Shown here in pieces: positions 31,783 through 42,803 of a stretch of 64,000 nucleotides of DNA. Position numbers and translations under genes: made by a program. The DNA comes from Calothrix sp. 336/3. Lineage in GTDB: Bacteria; Cyanobacteriota; Cyanobacteriia; Cyanobacteriales; Nostocaceae. Location of the stretch: contig NZ_CP011382.1 in assembly GCF_000734895.2 (NCBI RefSeq), forward strand, positions 2,706,700 to 2,770,699. Reading direction: 5' to 3'. The notes under the pieces were generated by a model. It saw only the letters and a program-made list of their open reading frames with translations, was not told where the DNA came from and searched no databases. The stretch's first letter is position 1; every line of letters starts with the position of its first letter.

Positions 31783-33027
31783 TTAGTTACGTCTGGTTAC
31801 AGGTAAAGCAGCAGGAGTAACAGAGATTTCTGAATTTTGTCCATTGCGTTGAATTTGAATTTTGAGGGGGACTCCAATTTTACTTTTCTCAACCAATCTC
31901 TGTACATCCTCCTTTTGGACAACCGGTTGATTATTAATTCCCTGAATCACATCACCAGCTTTCAATCCGGCAATTGCTGCTGGCGATCGCCCAATAATTT
32001 CAATCAACAAAACTCCCTTTTCTGTAGGAATATCAATCCCAATCTGATTTTTCAACTTCTCCTTAATATCTGGAGTCAGAGTCACCATTTTGACTCCCAA
32101 ATAGGGATGATCCACTTTACCCTTACTAATTAATTCCTGGGCAATCCGTTGAGCAGTATTGATGGGAATCGCAAACCCCAAACCCTGCGCTCCTCGAATA
32201 ATAGCTGTATTCATCCCAATCACCTCACCCCTGGTATTCAACAACGGACCCCCAGAATTCCCAGGATTGATCGCAGCATCGGTTTGAATATAATCTACTC
32301 GCTTATCAGTTGCCCCAATATCACTACTAGAACGACCTGTAGCACTCAAAATTCCAGAAGTAACAGTATTATTTAACCCTAGGGGATTACCAATCGCAAT
32401 TACAGCTTCTCCCGGTTGTAGACTATCAGAATTCGCCAAACCGACTACTGGTAAATTGGTCGCATCAATTTTAATGACCGCAACATCTGTCACCTGGTCT
32501 TCACCCAAAACTCTACCCTTGAAGTTTCGCCCATCTTTGAGGGTAACAGTCACTTCATCTGCTCCATCAACTACATGGGAGTTTGTGAGAATTTGACCAT
32601 TAGCATTAATGATAAACCCAGAGCCACTACCCCGTTCCTCCCGTTGTTGTGGTTGAGATTCCCCAAAAAAGCGGCGTAATAAGGGGTCAGTATCATCAGA
32701 CTGTGTTACAGTCCTCTTTGAATCTATCCGTACTACCGCAGGTCCAACCTTTTGTACTACTTTAACCACGAAGTTGGGATCGCCAGATGTCGCAATAATT
32801 GGTGGAGATGTATTGACTACACTATTTGCTGGAGAGGTTTGTGCTTCCGCTTGTAGATTCGTATCTTTGCCACTGGATAAAGTATTACCAATACTAGAAC
32901 AACTACTGAGGGAGGCGATCGCCACAGTACCAAAAAACATCAATACCAACTGGCTAGATAATTTAATTGGGCTAATTTTCCAACTATCAATATTTTTTAC
33001 CTTATGATTATGCTTTACTACCTTCAT
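31783..33027 (-). CDS. HtrA/Deg-type serine protease with PDZ domain
   Basis: A 414-residue protease of the cyanobacterial HhoA/HhoB/HtrA group. An N-terminal signal or anchor (about 23-45) ends in a lipobox-like LSSC, so it may be a lipoprotein. The trypsin-like domain has the catalytic His in [14 protein letters not shown], Asp in DVAVIKID, and Ser in NPGNSGGPL. One PDZ domain follows (about 300-400; [17 protein letters not shown]). It degrades or refolds damaged proteins in the periplasm or lumen. It is divergent from dnaA. Confidence 0.92.
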   Translation of the reverse strand: MKVVKHNHKVKNIDSWKISPIKLSSQLVLMFFGTVAIASLSSCSSIGNTLSSGKDTNLQAEAQTSPANSVVNTSPPIIATSGDPNFVVKVVQKVGPAVVRIDSKRTVTQSDDTDPLLRRFFGESQPQQREERGSGSGFIINANGQILTNSHVVDGADEVTVTLKDGRNFKGRVLGEDQVTDVAVIKIDATNLPVVGLANSDSLQPGEAVIAIGNPLGLNNTVTSGILSATGRSSSDIGATDKRVDYIQTDAAINPGNSGGPLLNTRGEVIGMNTAIIRGAQGLGFAIPINTAQRIAQELISKGKVDHPYLGVKMVTLTPDIKEKLKNQIGIDIPTEKGVLLIEIIGRSPAAIAGLKAGDVIQGINNQPVVQKEDVQRLVEKSKIGVPLKIQIQRNGQNSEISVTPAALPVTRRN

Positions 33028-33188
33028 GTGTATTTACTTCTCCGTATGAAACAGTAATGGTAGGATACTGCCTACCGAAACAGCCCAAAAAATTACAATT
33101 GTAAATCTAGAGCCTAGTCTAGAGAGTATTGGCAAAATTGGTACTTACTTATATTTTCTATTGTGACGATTAAAAGCATTGGTGGTAG

Positions 33189-34565
33189 ATGATGGAAATT
33201 CCTATAGACAATCTCTGGAGTCAGGTACTTGAGCGTTTACAACTGGAGTTATCCCGTCCCACCTTTGAAACTTGGATCAAAACTGCCAGCGCTGAACGTT
33301 TGGAAAACAATTGTTTAATCATTCGCACACCCAACCCCTTTGCCCGTAATTGGCTACAAAAGTATTACATCAAGACTATCGCTAACGTTGTTCAAGATAT
33401 CCTGGGACACCCAGTAGAAATTTATATCACAGTCAACAAAGGAGAAGAAGTTTCTCCCATCCATGAACCGGAAACATCCTGGGCATTACCAGTACAAAAT
33501 AATACAGACAGCAATACGAAAAATCGGGTCAAAACAACAGACCTCAATCATAAATACGTATTTTCACGCTTTGTCGTTGGTGCTAATAATCGTATGGCAC
33601 ACGCAGCTGCTTTGGCAGTGGCGGAATCTCCTGGCAGAGAGTTTAACCCCCTATTTTTATGCGGTGGTGTGGGTTTAGGTAAAACCCATTTAATGCAAGC
33701 CATTGGGCATTATCGTCTAGAAATTCATGCCGATGCCAAGATATTCTACGTCTCTACAGAACAATTTACCAATGATTTAATTACGGCTATCCGTAAAGAT
33801 AGTATGCAAAGCTTTCGGGAACATTACCGAGCTGCGGATGTATTACTTGTAGATGATATTCAATTTATTGAAGGCAAGGAATATACCCAAGAAGAATTTT
33901 TCCACACTTTCAATACCTTACATGAAGCTGGAAAACAAGTTGTTCTAGCTTCGGATCGTCCACCTAACCAAATACCTCGACTACAGGAAAGACTTTGCTC
34001 TCGGTTTTCCATGGGTTTAATTGCCGATATCCAAGCACCAGATTTAGAAACACGGATGGCAATTTTACAAAAAAAGGCAGAATATGAAAATATCCGTCTA
34101 TCTAGAGATGTCATCGAGTATATCGCTGCGAATTATACCTCTAATATTAGGGAACTAGAAGGAGCCTTAATTCGCGCCCTAGCTTATATTTCTATCTGGG
34201 GTTTACCTATGACTGTAGAAAATATTTCTCCAGTTTTAGAGCAACCAATGGAAAAAATTGCCGCTACTCCAGAAGCAATATTATCCGTAGTTGCCGATGC
34301 TTTTGATATTTCTATTGAAGATATTAAGAGCAATTCCCGTCGTCGTGAGATTAGTTGGGCAAGACAAATCGGAATGTATTTAATGCGTCAGCACACTGAT
34401 TTAAGTTTACCAAGAATTGGGGAAGAGTTCGGTGGTAAAGACCATACAACTGTAATTTACAGCTGTGAAAAAATCGCTCAACTGCGAGAAAGTGATAATA
34501 ACCTAACTCAAACTCTACGTCAGTTAAGCGATCGCATTAATATGACAAGTCGCCCTCACAAGTAA
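33189..34565 (+). CDS. dnaA: Chromosomal replication initiator DnaA
   Basis: A 458-residue initiator. Domain I is at 1-85, a short linker follows, then the AAA+ domain with Walker [17 protein letters not shown] and Walker [11 protein letters not shown], sensor II in [12 protein letters not shown], and the C-terminal DNA-binding domain with the signature [12 protein letters not shown]. It binds DnaA boxes, of which a dense cluster lies 370 bp downstream. A second ATG directly follows the first (33192). dnaN follows the origin on the same strand. Confidence 0.97.
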   Translation: MMEIPIDNLWSQVLERLQLELSRPTFETWIKTASAERLENNCLIIRTPNPFARNWLQKYYIKTIANVVQDILGHPVEIYITVNKGEEVSPIHEPETSWALPVQNNTDSNTKNRVKTTDLNHKYVFSRFVVGANNRMAHAAALAVAESPGREFNPLFLCGGVGLGKTHLMQAIGHYRLEIHADAKIFYVSTEQFTNDLITAIRKDSMQSFREHYRAADVLLVDDIQFIEGKEYTQEEFFHTFNTLHEAGKQVVLASDRPPNQIPRLQERLCSRFSMGLIADIQAPDLETRMAILQKKAEYENIRLSRDVIEYIAANYTSNIRELEGALIRALAYISIWGLPMTVENISPVLEQPMEKIAATPEAILSVVADAFDISIEDIKSNSRRREISWARQIGMYLMRQHTDLSLPRIGEEFGGKDHTTVIYSCEKIAQLRESDNNLTQTLRQLSDRINMTSRPHK

Positions 34566-34937
34566 TCTATCCCTAAAGAATAATGCGAAATTGGGTATAA
34601 ACACTTGAACATGCATAACTACAGGATAAATTAACGACTAAAAAATCAAAACACCATTCAAAATATGGTGTAGTCATGTCATGATTCGGCAACACTAAAA
34701 ATTGAATTCCAGTAGTGAATTAAACTTAAAACCCAAGTTAAATTTATACCAATTTAGCAATTCAGATGAAAACAGAGGTTGAAATAATCTATACCTTGGG
34801 AAATATTCATAATCTCAAATTCCCTGCCTAAAATCATATTGCTGATATTTAAGTCTGAAATTTCAGAAAAACTGCTGATTTCCAAAAATAACCACATATT
34901 AACTTGAGTATAAAAAAACCTTAATAATATTTTTACC
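34566..34937. other. Gene-free region between dnaA and the DnaA-box cluster
   Basis: A 372-bp AT-rich stretch after dnaA. I see no gene, RNA or perfect DnaA box in it. It may be part of the origin's flank. Confidence 0.5.
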
Positions 34938-35181
34938 TGTGGAAAATCTGTGGAAAATCTGTGGAAAACTGAGCAAATCTCTGTGGAAAACTTCCCCTGG
35001 ATAGTGGAAAACTTCTTTGAGTCTTAACACCCTGTGGAAAAACCCCCTTGCTTTTCCACAAGTTTTCCACAGGCGAAAACCTTTGAAAGCTTTATTCAGG
35101 AACAATTCACAGAAGTTTTCCACAGTTTCCACAACTACTACTACTACTAAATAAATAATTATTCTTTTATTAGTAGTAGTT
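34938..35181 (+). other. Chromosomal origin oriC: DnaA boxes plus unwinding element
   Basis: Eight perfect TGTGGAAAA/TTTTCCACA boxes: 34938, 34949, 34960, 34982 and 35033 in one orientation, and 35052, 35063 and 35116 in the other. Near-matches are at 35003 and 35125. Several are exactly 11 bp apart, one helical turn. Next come (ACT)5 at 35134-35149, an A/T-only stretch, and TAGTAGTAGT at 35171-35180, which match the DnaA-trio idea for strand opening. Placement between dnaA and dnaN is classical. Confidence 0.9.
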
Positions 35182-35474
35182 AAGCTGTGAATTGATTACG
35201 GAACAGCTTGTGATACTCAGAAGGAATATCCCTCAGTACTTAACTGCCAATTTTCTCAAATAAAAATTCCTGTCATCGACTTTTGAGAGTATGTGGGAAT
35301 TGCCAAAGTGGAGAGGACATGAAATAATCATCAAGCACTGAATACTGAGATAGTTCTGCCCTCTATTTTCTACAACCATCCCGTAACTGCAATTACTTTG
35401 GCAGTGATTTTATCGGCATGACTATTTTCACCGGACAGGTGATAATATATCCAACACACAGGCTCAACCTGACC

Positions 35475-36641
35475 ATGAAGCTAGTTTGCACTCAAAGTGA
35501 CCTTAGTACGAATCTTTCCTTAACTAATCGAGCTGTCCCTTCGCGCCCGACTCATCCTGTACTAGCTAATGTTTTACTACAAGCAGATGCTGAAACCAAT
35601 CAGGTAAGTCTCACGGCTTTTGATTTAAGTTTAGGTATTCGTACCAGCTTTACTGCGGAGGTTTGGCAAAGTGGGGCGATCGCCATGCCTGCCAAGCTCC
35701 TCAATGACATAGTTTCCCGTCTGCCAGAAGGGGAAATAACCCTTGATGACGAGGCTTCCACAGCATCGGATAACCTATCCGCAACAGAGGGAATTCTTGT
35801 GACTCTCACCCCAGTCAGTGGATGCTACCAAGTGCGTGCTATGGGTGCAGAAGAATTTCCTGAGCTACCAACCATCGATAGCTCCCAAGCAATTCAACTC
35901 AGTGCCATGGCGATAATTGAGGGATTACGTGGTACATTACTGGCAACTAGCGCTGATGAAACAAAGCAAGTTCTGACAGGAGTTCATTTGACTGTCAAAC
36001 CAGATGTCTTAGAATTTGCTGCCACCGATGGACATCGTTTAGCGGTGGTAGAAACAACCAATGAAACCCCAGATGTGATTGACAATCAGATAGAAGTTAC
36101 AATTCCTGCTAGAGCGCTTAGGGAACTAGAAAAAATGCTGACAACTAGTTCTGCCTCCGCAGAAATTGTGACTGTAGCCCTAGAACAGGGGCAAATAGTC
36201 TTTTCCTGGCAGCATCAACGTCTTACCAGTCGTACCCTAGAAGGGCAGTACCCTAACTATAGGCAACTCATACCCCACCAGTTCCAACGAGAATTGACCC
36301 TGGATAGAAGGCAATTTGTCAGTGCATTGGAGCGTATAGCTGTTTTGGCTGACCAGAAAAATAACATCGTCAAAGTCAGTATTGATGCAGCTAGCCAGGA
36401 AATTACCTTGTCTGTTGAATCTCAAGATATTGGTAGTGGTAGGGAATCAATACCTGCACAAATTTCTGGTGAGAATATTGACATTGCCTTTAACATCAAA
36501 TACCTCATGGAAGGCTTAAAAGCCCTTCCAGCTACAGAAATCCTCATGCAATTGAATCAAGCCTTAACCCCAGTCATTTTTACCCCCCTAGGAGAAACAA
36601 AAATGACATACTTGGCAATGCCTGTCCAACTGCGAAATTAA
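35475..36641 (+). CDS. dnaN: DNA polymerase III sliding clamp (beta subunit)
   Basis: A 388-residue clamp with three similar domains. The start MKLVCTQSDLSTNLSL fits the family; the frame is open 19 codons earlier to 35418 but without homology. Recognisable stretches are RPTHPVLANVLL, FAATDGHRLAVVE in domain 2, and LEGQYPNYRQLIP. The C-terminus MTYLAMPVQLR is the usual clamp ending. It tethers polymerase III to DNA as a ring dimer. Confidence 0.96.
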   Translation: MKLVCTQSDLSTNLSLTNRAVPSRPTHPVLANVLLQADAETNQVSLTAFDLSLGIRTSFTAEVWQSGAIAMPAKLLNDIVSRLPEGEITLDDEASTASDNLSATEGILVTLTPVSGCYQVRAMGAEEFPELPTIDSSQAIQLSAMAIIEGLRGTLLATSADETKQVLTGVHLTVKPDVLEFAATDGHRLAVVETTNETPDVIDNQIEVTIPARALRELEKMLTTSSASAEIVTVALEQGQIVFSWQHQRLTSRTLEGQYPNYRQLIPHQFQRELTLDRRQFVSALERIAVLADQKNNIVKVSIDAASQEITLSVESQDIGSGRESIPAQISGENIDIAFNIKYLMEGLKALPATEILMQLNQALTPVIFTPLGETKMTYLAMPVQLRN

Positions 36642-36660
36642 TCATTACTCCCAGCAGCTG

Positions 36661-36873
36661 TTACTCCTCAACTACTACAACTAAATCTTCAATCATGACA
36701 TCTAAGGCACGCGCCATTTTCCGAATTGAAGTGTAATCAACCATTGCTAAACCAGGAGCTCTAGCATAGGCTCTCACAGAACTGTAAGCCACTCCAGAAT
36801 GGTCTGCTACATCCTTGAGTGTCCAGCCTTTCTCGTCCGCAAACTCTCGAATTCTTAACTTAATCAGTCCCAT
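36661..36873 (-). CDS. XRE-type helix-turn-helix regulator
   Basis: A 70-residue protein consisting of one Cro/C1-type HTH: LRIREFADEKGWTLKDVADH, SGVAYSSVRAYAR, then IRKMARALDVMIEDL. It probably binds DNA as a dimer. Single-domain regulators of this kind often autoregulate or serve as antitoxins, but no toxin gene is beside it. It converges on dnaN with 19 bp between stops. Confidence 0.85.
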   Translation of the reverse strand: MGLIKLRIREFADEKGWTLKDVADHSGVAYSSVRAYARAPGLAMVDYTSIRKMARALDVMIEDLVVVVEE

Positions 36874-37047
36874 CTTTAAGATTTATTGACGATTGATGAG
36901 AATCTATCGTTTAAATGCTGTATTATATATAATACTCTAAAAAACGATCGCCCCCCGGACTGGAAAACTGAAGGGCAATCGCATCCGTATTCAACCAATC
37001 CCTGAATCTGGACTTATTTCATCTACAAATCCAAGGATTTGTCTACT

Positions 37048-37518
37048 ATGTTATCATTACCCAAGCCAAAAGCATTTGTCATCCGTGAATCAAAAATTGT
37101 TCATCGGTCGCCTCGGATTCATCCCATGGCAAGATTCGTAACAGAAGATGCTGTTTGCTTGATGTTTGATATCAAGTATGAGGATATTTATGTAGTAGAG
37201 TGTTGGCGATATGTGGTTTATGTTCACGCTAAAGGTGTGAGTAAATTTGTCAGTTATGCTGACTTTCCTCCTATCCTGGGTGTGCAACTACCGACTAGAG
37301 CAGAGATGGTCAAATGGCGGCGACGGTGGCGCAAACAACACCACAGTTTTTATCGGAATTTAGCGCCCAAGTGGTGGGTAGATTTCTTAATTAAAGAAAT
37401 GCATCAAGCCAATTCTCGATTTGAATTGCACCATTGGCAAAGTTTATTAGGTGCAATTCAGTTTGCCTTCGCTGAGGATAGCTTGAGAGAATTACAACAG
37501 GTATTAGTTTGTGGGTAA
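37048..37518 (+). CDS. Cyanobacterial hypothetical protein
   Basis: A 156-residue protein with a Trp- and Arg-rich middle (MVKWRRRWRKQHHSFYRNLA; WWVDFLIKEMHQA) and an N-terminal half with beta strands (YEDIYVVECWRYVVYVHA). No membrane segment. I do not recognise a domain. ATG at 37048 is preferred over a TTG three codons earlier. Confidence 0.65.
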   Translation: MLSLPKPKAFVIRESKIVHRSPRIHPMARFVTEDAVCLMFDIKYEDIYVVECWRYVVYVHAKGVSKFVSYADFPPILGVQLPTRAEMVKWRRRWRKQHHSFYRNLAPKWWVDFLIKEMHQANSRFELHHWQSLLGAIQFAFAEDSLRELQQVLVCG

Positions 37519-37529
37519 GAATCAATTAG

Positions 37530-38429
37530 CTATTCCACTTGTTTCCTGGCTCTCTCTGCTCTTGCTTCCGCAGAATTCATGACTTCCTCAAAATTCTCCA
37601 GGAATTCTCCAGGGAAATTTTCTAGCAGTCTAGTAGATAGGGCGACACGATTTTTGCCCTCATCCAAGTCAAGGATGATAGCTTTAATAACTTGATTAGG
37701 TTGAAAGACTTTTTCTAGATTCTCGATGAATTTCTGGCTAATTTGTTTGATGTGTAATAAAGCGCTAATACCTTCAACATCAACAAATACACCAAAAGGT
37801 CGAATACCTGTAATTTTACCCTCTACCAACTGACCGACTTCAAGGGTGTTAAAGTTAGCAGAACGGCTAGCTAGACGTTGGGAGAGGATAAGTTTGTTAT
37901 TGCTGCGATCTATCTCTAGAAAACCAGCAGTGAGAGTTTGACCTTTGAGTGATTCGAGGTTATCGCGTTCTGTGAGGTGCGATCGCGGGATAAAACCCCG
38001 TAAACCCTGAACATTAACGGTAATACCGCCCTTGTTGACGCCCATGACACGGACATCGATTGCTTGGGATTTTTCCTGCAACTGTGTCAGTTTTGTCCAA
38101 ATATGGTTAATTTCTAATTGTCGTCTAGAGACTGTAACTTGACCATCCGCATCCTGTTCACGGATAATTACAAACTCTAACTCTTCGTTTAGGGGTAATA
38201 CCTCTGCCAAATTAGTAAAACTTCTCAAAGTCGCTTCATCGCGGGGGATAAAAGCAGATGATTTACCACCGATGTCAACATAAGCACCATCTGGCTCTAG
38301 TTGAAAAATCTTCCCGTGAACAATTTGTCCTTTCTGGAATTGGTAATCATGGGTTTCCAGAGCTTTGGCAAAATCGTCCATGGTGAACGCTGAATTAGCT
38401 GTTTGAGAAATTTTGGCTTCTGAATTCAT
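37530..38429 (-). CDS. Ribosomal protein S1 homologue (three S1 domains)
   Basis: A 299-residue protein with three S1/OB RNA-binding repeats: about 30-100 (GQIVHGKIFQLEPDGAYVDI), 115-180 (IDVRVMGVNKGGITVNVQGL) and 195-265 (GQLVEGKITGIRPFGVFVDV). Three-repeat S1 proteins are normal in cyanobacteria, which have two paralogues; which one this is remains open. It binds mRNA at the ribosome. ATG at 38429 (MNSEAKISQTANSAFTMDDF) is preferred over an upstream Met at 38471. Confidence 0.88.
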   Translation of the reverse strand: MNSEAKISQTANSAFTMDDFAKALETHDYQFQKGQIVHGKIFQLEPDGAYVDIGGKSSAFIPRDEATLRSFTNLAEVLPLNEELEFVIIREQDADGQVTVSRRQLEINHIWTKLTQLQEKSQAIDVRVMGVNKGGITVNVQGLRGFIPRSHLTERDNLESLKGQTLTAGFLEIDRSNNKLILSQRLASRSANFNTLEVGQLVEGKITGIRPFGVFVDVEGISALLHIKQISQKFIENLEKVFQPNQVIKAIILDLDEGKNRVALSTRLLENFPGEFLENFEEVMNSAEARAERARKQVE

Positions 38430-38495
38430 GACTTTTGCAAATAAATTGTAATATTGCCAATGCCTAATCAAGATTCTGTATGAGCAGAAATTAAG

Positions 38496-39251
38496 TCATT
38501 GGCTACTAGGGGATAAAGTCGCAAACAATTGCTTAACTTGCTCCCAGGCATCCATCGCGGCATTAGGATTATAGCTAGAGCGATGGTCACAGAAAAATCC
38601 ATGGTCAGCTCCATCGTAGCGGAATACGCGATGGGGAATGTTGTATTTTTCTAACTCTGCTTGCATTTTTTCGATTTCTGCTAAGGAAATACTCGTATCA
38701 TTATTTCCAAAAAAAGTATAAATTGTTCCAGATATGTTTGATGTTAAAGTGATGCTGGCAGCACCGCCTCCAGGGGTACTAGTAGTAATTCTTGCACCGT
38801 AAAAGGAAGCTGTTGCTTGAATGTCAGTCAGGGTAGCGGCTAAGTAAGCAACGTGACCACCAAAGCAAAAACCGATACAACCGAAAGGAGATTTTTTCAC
38901 CTCTGGTAAGGTCTTCAAGTAGTTAATTGCAGCTTGAATATCGCCCAGTAGCTGAGGTGCTGTAGTTTGCTCCCAAGCATATTGTCTACCAATAGTCACA
39001 TCTGCTGGGGTATAACCCGTTGCAAAACCAGGCGCTTGGCGCTGAAATAGAGCAGGGGCGATCGCCACATAGCCTTCACGGGCAATTTTATTAGTGACTT
39101 CTTGAATGTGAGCATTCACACCGAAAATTTCCTGTAATACCACTACACCTGGATAAATCCCAGGTGCTTGAGGTTTTGCTAAATAGGCATCAATTACCAC
39201 ATCTGTCTGGGAAATTTTAACTATTGCTGTATCGATTGCTTGCTCTGCCAT
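38496..39251 (-). CDS. Dienelactone hydrolase family protein
   Basis: A 251-residue alpha/beta hydrolase of the dienelactone hydrolase type. The nucleophile elbow is GCIGFCFGGH with Cys, as in true dienelactone hydrolases. The catalytic His is in YDGADHGFFCD, and the Asp precedes it in NNDTSI. It is cytoplasmic and its natural substrate is unknown. It lies 66 bp before the S1 gene in the same direction. Confidence 0.9.
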   Translation of the reverse strand: MAEQAIDTAIVKISQTDVVIDAYLAKPQAPGIYPGVVVLQEIFGVNAHIQEVTNKIAREGYVAIAPALFQRQAPGFATGYTPADVTIGRQYAWEQTTAPQLLGDIQAAINYLKTLPEVKKSPFGCIGFCFGGHVAYLAATLTDIQATASFYGARITTSTPGGGAASITLTSNISGTIYTFFGNNDTSISLAEIEKMQAELEKYNIPHRVFRYDGADHGFFCDHRSSYNPNAAMDAWEQVKQLFATLSPSSQ

Positions 39252-39446
39252 AATAGTTTTTACCAGTATTATGTGACAATTCTATATACCCATGTCAATG
39301 GCTCAAAACTATTTACTATCCAACTATCAATTATTTCCACTTCCCCTATGGCAAAGCCCTACAACACAAATCCTATGTATAAATAAAATATTCTACAAGT
39401 AGCAATCACAGCTGGTTATAAATATCTGCACCTAGGAGATTTGGTG

Positions 39447-40430
39447 ATGATTCAGTTCCGTATTCAGCCAGACAGTGAAATACCCGCATCTACCCAGCTG
39501 TTTAATCAGATTCGGTTTGCGATCGCTTCTCGGCAATATCCACCCGGTTACAAATTACCGAGTACCAGAGCATTAGCTATGCAAACTGGATTACATCGGA
39601 ATACTATTAGCAAGGTTTACCGCCAACTAGAAGATGATGGCTTGGTAGAAAGTTTGGCTGGTTCTGGCATTTATGTTCGCGCCCAGGGACATGAAGGGGG
39701 TAGTAGATTACAATCTCCAATTCTCAAAGAACATCCCGATGCGTATAAAATAGTACAACAGGCTTTAGACGAACTGCTTTCTCAAGGTTGCTCCTTAAGT
39801 GAAGCCAGGGAATTATTTTTAGCAGAGATAGACTGGCGACTACGTTGTAGTGCGAGGGTATTGGTGGCTGTTCCCGCAACGGATATTGGTGCTGGGGAAT
39901 TAATGGTTTATGAATTGGAAGAATCCTTGAAAATTCCCATCCAGCTTGTAGCGATGGAGGAACTGACTAGTATTTTGGATAAAACCACCTCTGCCACGGT
40001 TGTTACAAGTCGTTACTTTATTGGTGATGTGGAGGCGATCGCCGCACCAAAAGCAGTACGAGTTATTCCCTTGGATATCTACGACTATGCTAAGGAGTTT
40101 AATCAAGTTAAGAATCTCGTCAAAGAAAGTTGTATTGGGATAGTGAGTTTGAGTTCAGGGATTTTACGTGCTGCGGAAGTGATTCTCCACGGCTTGCGAG
40201 GAGATGAATTGCTTGTCATGACATCTCAACCCAAGGACTCCTATAAGCTGCAAGCCATGATAAAAAGGGCGCAGGTTATCTTTGCCGATCAGGCAAGTCA
40301 CCCCCATGTTCATGCCGCAGTACAAGCTGCTCAGGAGGATTTAATTCGTCCACCTAAGCTGATTCGTTGCGATAATTATATTGGCACTAAGTCGATAAAT
40401 TTACTCAAACGAGAACTTGGCTTGGGATAA
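39447..40430 (+). CDS. GntR-family transcription regulator
   Basis: A 327-residue regulator. The N-terminal winged helix is of the GntR type: STQLFNQIRFAIASRQYPPG, KLPSTRALAMQTGLHRNTIS, KVYRQLEDDGLVE. The C-terminal 220 residues form an unidentified effector domain without the aminotransferase fold of MocR proteins. AGGAG lies 8 bases before ATG at 39447. It is divergent from the hydrolase gene, whose promoter it may control. Confidence 0.88.
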   Translation: MIQFRIQPDSEIPASTQLFNQIRFAIASRQYPPGYKLPSTRALAMQTGLHRNTISKVYRQLEDDGLVESLAGSGIYVRAQGHEGGSRLQSPILKEHPDAYKIVQQALDELLSQGCSLSEARELFLAEIDWRLRCSARVLVAVPATDIGAGELMVYELEESLKIPIQLVAMEELTSILDKTTSATVVTSRYFIGDVEAIAAPKAVRVIPLDIYDYAKEFNQVKNLVKESCIGIVSLSSGILRAAEVILHGLRGDELLVMTSQPKDSYKLQAMIKRAQVIFADQASHPHVHAAVQAAQEDLIRPPKLIRCDNYIGTKSINLLKRELGLG

Positions 40431-40542
40431 AAGTTAGGGGTGTGGGATTTTCATTATTGAAAAATTCTCCCATCTCCTATTTCTGTCAATCCTGTAAATT
40501 TTTCAAAGAGTTGATTGGCAGTAAATTTCAGTCTTTTCTGAA

Positions 40543-41367
40543 TTACAAAAATTTTCCTAACGTCTGTAAATACGTTGCTTCATCTTCTAACATAGGAAAA
40601 TGACCTGTTTGAGGAATAACTTGGAACTCAATCATCTGATTTAAAGCTGCTGCTTCCTTACCCAAACTGACAGGAATTATTTTGTCAAATTCCCCAGAAA
40701 TCATCAAAGTGGGTAGAGCTAATTGAGCAAACTTTTGAGGTAATAATTCTGCTTGTTCTTGACTTACACAAGCAAACATTGTCCCTAAAGCAGCATGATA
40801 ATCTGCTAATAAAAAATCTTCTAAAAAAGCACGCCTTTCTTCGGGAATAATGGCACGATGTAGAAATCTTGCCATAAAAATCCTATCCAAAAATGGTAGT
40901 TTTAGCAGCCATGGAGGGCGAAATTTCACAACATAGCCACCGAACCTGTAGAAAGCAGCAAAAGCTTTTTCATCATAGGTAAAAATGCCTCCACAGGTGA
41001 GAATTAATTTCTCTACTCTCTGTTGATGCTGACTCACAAACAGAGTAGCAATGGAAGTACCCATGGAATGGGCATGAATATAAACACGCTCCAGCCTTAG
41101 CATATCTAATAATATGGCTAAATCTTGGACGTAGCTTGTTAATTCATAACCTAAATTAGCCGTGGGATGCACCCCAGAACGTCCAAAACCCCGTAAATCG
41201 TAAAGCAAACAGTCAAATTTATCTACTAAAGCTGTTGCTGTGCTTTGCCAATAACGACTTGAACCACCCCAACCATGAATAAACACCATTATCGGTTTAT
41301 TTCCCGAAAGTGATTCTCCCAACCATTCATAATAATGTTCAACGCCACGTATAGAAATGTATGGCAT
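40543..41367 (-). CDS. Alpha/beta hydrolase
   Basis: A 274-residue hydrolase. The oxyanion region is FIHGWGGSSRYW, the nucleophile elbow HAHSMGTSIA carries Ser, the acid is in ISGEFDKIIP, and the His in QTGHFPMLED. The lid region (about 135-200) is typical of the family. The substrate is unknown. It lies downstream of clpX on the same strand with 83 bp between. Confidence 0.9.
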   Translation of the reverse strand: MPYISIRGVEHYYEWLGESLSGNKPIMVFIHGWGGSSRYWQSTATALVDKFDCLLYDLRGFGRSGVHPTANLGYELTSYVQDLAILLDMLRLERVYIHAHSMGTSIATLFVSQHQQRVEKLILTCGGIFTYDEKAFAAFYRFGGYVVKFRPPWLLKLPFLDRIFMARFLHRAIIPEERRAFLEDFLLADYHAALGTMFACVSQEQAELLPQKFAQLALPTLMISGEFDKIIPVSLGKEAAALNQMIEFQVIPQTGHFPMLEDEATYLQTLGKFL

Positions 41368-41450
41368 TTTTTAGAGTTTATGATGCCTGATGGGGAGATA
41401 CTATCATACCCAGACTAACAAACAAAACCCAATAAATAACTAATGACTGT

Positions 41451-42794
41451 TTAAGCGGATTCCGGTTTGGGTAAAGAGGAAGGATGCATAATTAGTTCCG
41501 CAGTAGAACGCTTCTCTACCATTTCCCTTGTCACCGTACAACGACTTACGTCTTTGCGAGATGGTAATTCATACATCACATCTAGCATTAACTCTTCAAC
41601 AATACCACGTAACGCTCTAGCTCCTGTTTTACGTCGGTATGCCTCTTGGGCGATCGCCCTCAGAGCATCTCCTTTAAAATCTAATTGGACATTGTCCATG
41701 GTCAAGAGTTTTTGATATTGTTTCACTAAGGCACTACGAGGTTGGGTAAGAATTGCCATCAGTGCTTCTTCATCTAACGGATCTAAAACTGCTACCATCG
41801 GCACCCGTCCAATAAACTCAGGAATCATTCCAAATTTTACCAAATCCCCTGGTTCCAAATAGCGAATTGCATCTGCAGCTCGTTTTTCCTTAGTGTGTCC
41901 TTCACCTGGCTGTACAAAACCTATTGACTTTTTGCCAATTCTCTGGTCTACAACCTTTTCCAAACCAACAAAAGCACCACCACAAATAAACAGAATGTTA
42001 CTCGTATCTATTTGGATGCAATCTTGATAGGGATGTTTTCGTCCACCTTGGGGAGGAACGTTTGCCACTGTTCCTTCAAGCATCTTCAATAATGCTTGCT
42101 GCACACCTTCCCCAGAGACATCACGGGTGATTGAGGGATTTTCACTCTTGCGAGCAATTTTATCAATTTCGTCAATATAAATAATACCCCGTTGAGCTTC
42201 TTCTACATCCAAATCGGCTACTTGTAATAACCGTAGGAGGATATTTTCCACATCCTCTCCCACATAACCAGCTTCGGTGAGAGTTGTGGCATCAGCAACA
42301 GCAAAGGGAACATCCAATATTTTCGCTAGAGTTTGGGCTAGAAGTGTCTTACCACAACCCGTAGGTCCAATTAAGAGGATATTTGATTTCTGGAGTTCTA
42401 CAGCGTCATCTCCACCATTTTTACTACCCTTAGATTGGATAAGGGAGAGACGTTTATAGTGGTTATAAACTGCCACGGAAAGGACTTTTTTCGCCTCGTC
42501 CTGACCAATTACGTGTTCATCTAAATACTTCTTAATCTCCCTTGGCTTGGGGATTTGACTAAAGGAAAGTTCACTAGAACGAACACGACGTTTCTGAGGA
42601 GGTTCTGCTTTAGGTGTTGGTTGGGTAACACCGGCGGTACTGTTACTGTCCAGAAGTTCCTCATCCAGAATTTCATTGCACAAGTCAACGCATTCATCGC
42701 AGATGTAGACTCCCGGTCCAGCGATTAGCTTACGCACCTGCTCTTGAGACTTGCCACAAAACGAACATTTCAAATGGGAGTCATACTTAGACAT
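41451..42794 (-). CDS. clpX: ATP-dependent Clp protease ATPase subunit ClpX
   Basis: A 447-residue AAA+ unfoldase. The N-terminal zinc domain is [20 protein letters not shown] and CDECVDLC. The ATPase domain has Walker [16 protein letters not shown], Walker [14 protein letters not shown], the pore-loop region [10 protein letters not shown], and sensor motifs up to the C-terminus. It feeds substrates to ClpP; clpP lies 9 bp upstream and tig further upstream, the conserved tig-clpP-clpX order. Confidence 0.96.
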   Translation of the reverse strand: MSKYDSHLKCSFCGKSQEQVRKLIAGPGVYICDECVDLCNEILDEELLDSNSTAGVTQPTPKAEPPQKRRVRSSELSFSQIPKPREIKKYLDEHVIGQDEAKKVLSVAVYNHYKRLSLIQSKGSKNGGDDAVELQKSNILLIGPTGCGKTLLAQTLAKILDVPFAVADATTLTEAGYVGEDVENILLRLLQVADLDVEEAQRGIIYIDEIDKIARKSENPSITRDVSGEGVQQALLKMLEGTVANVPPQGGRKHPYQDCIQIDTSNILFICGGAFVGLEKVVDQRIGKKSIGFVQPGEGHTKEKRAADAIRYLEPGDLVKFGMIPEFIGRVPMVAVLDPLDEEALMAILTQPRSALVKQYQKLLTMDNVQLDFKGDALRAIAQEAYRRKTGARALRGIVEELMLDVMYELPSRKDVSRCTVTREMVEKRSTAELIMHPSSLPKPESA

Positions 42795-42803
42795 AGCAGC
42801 CTC

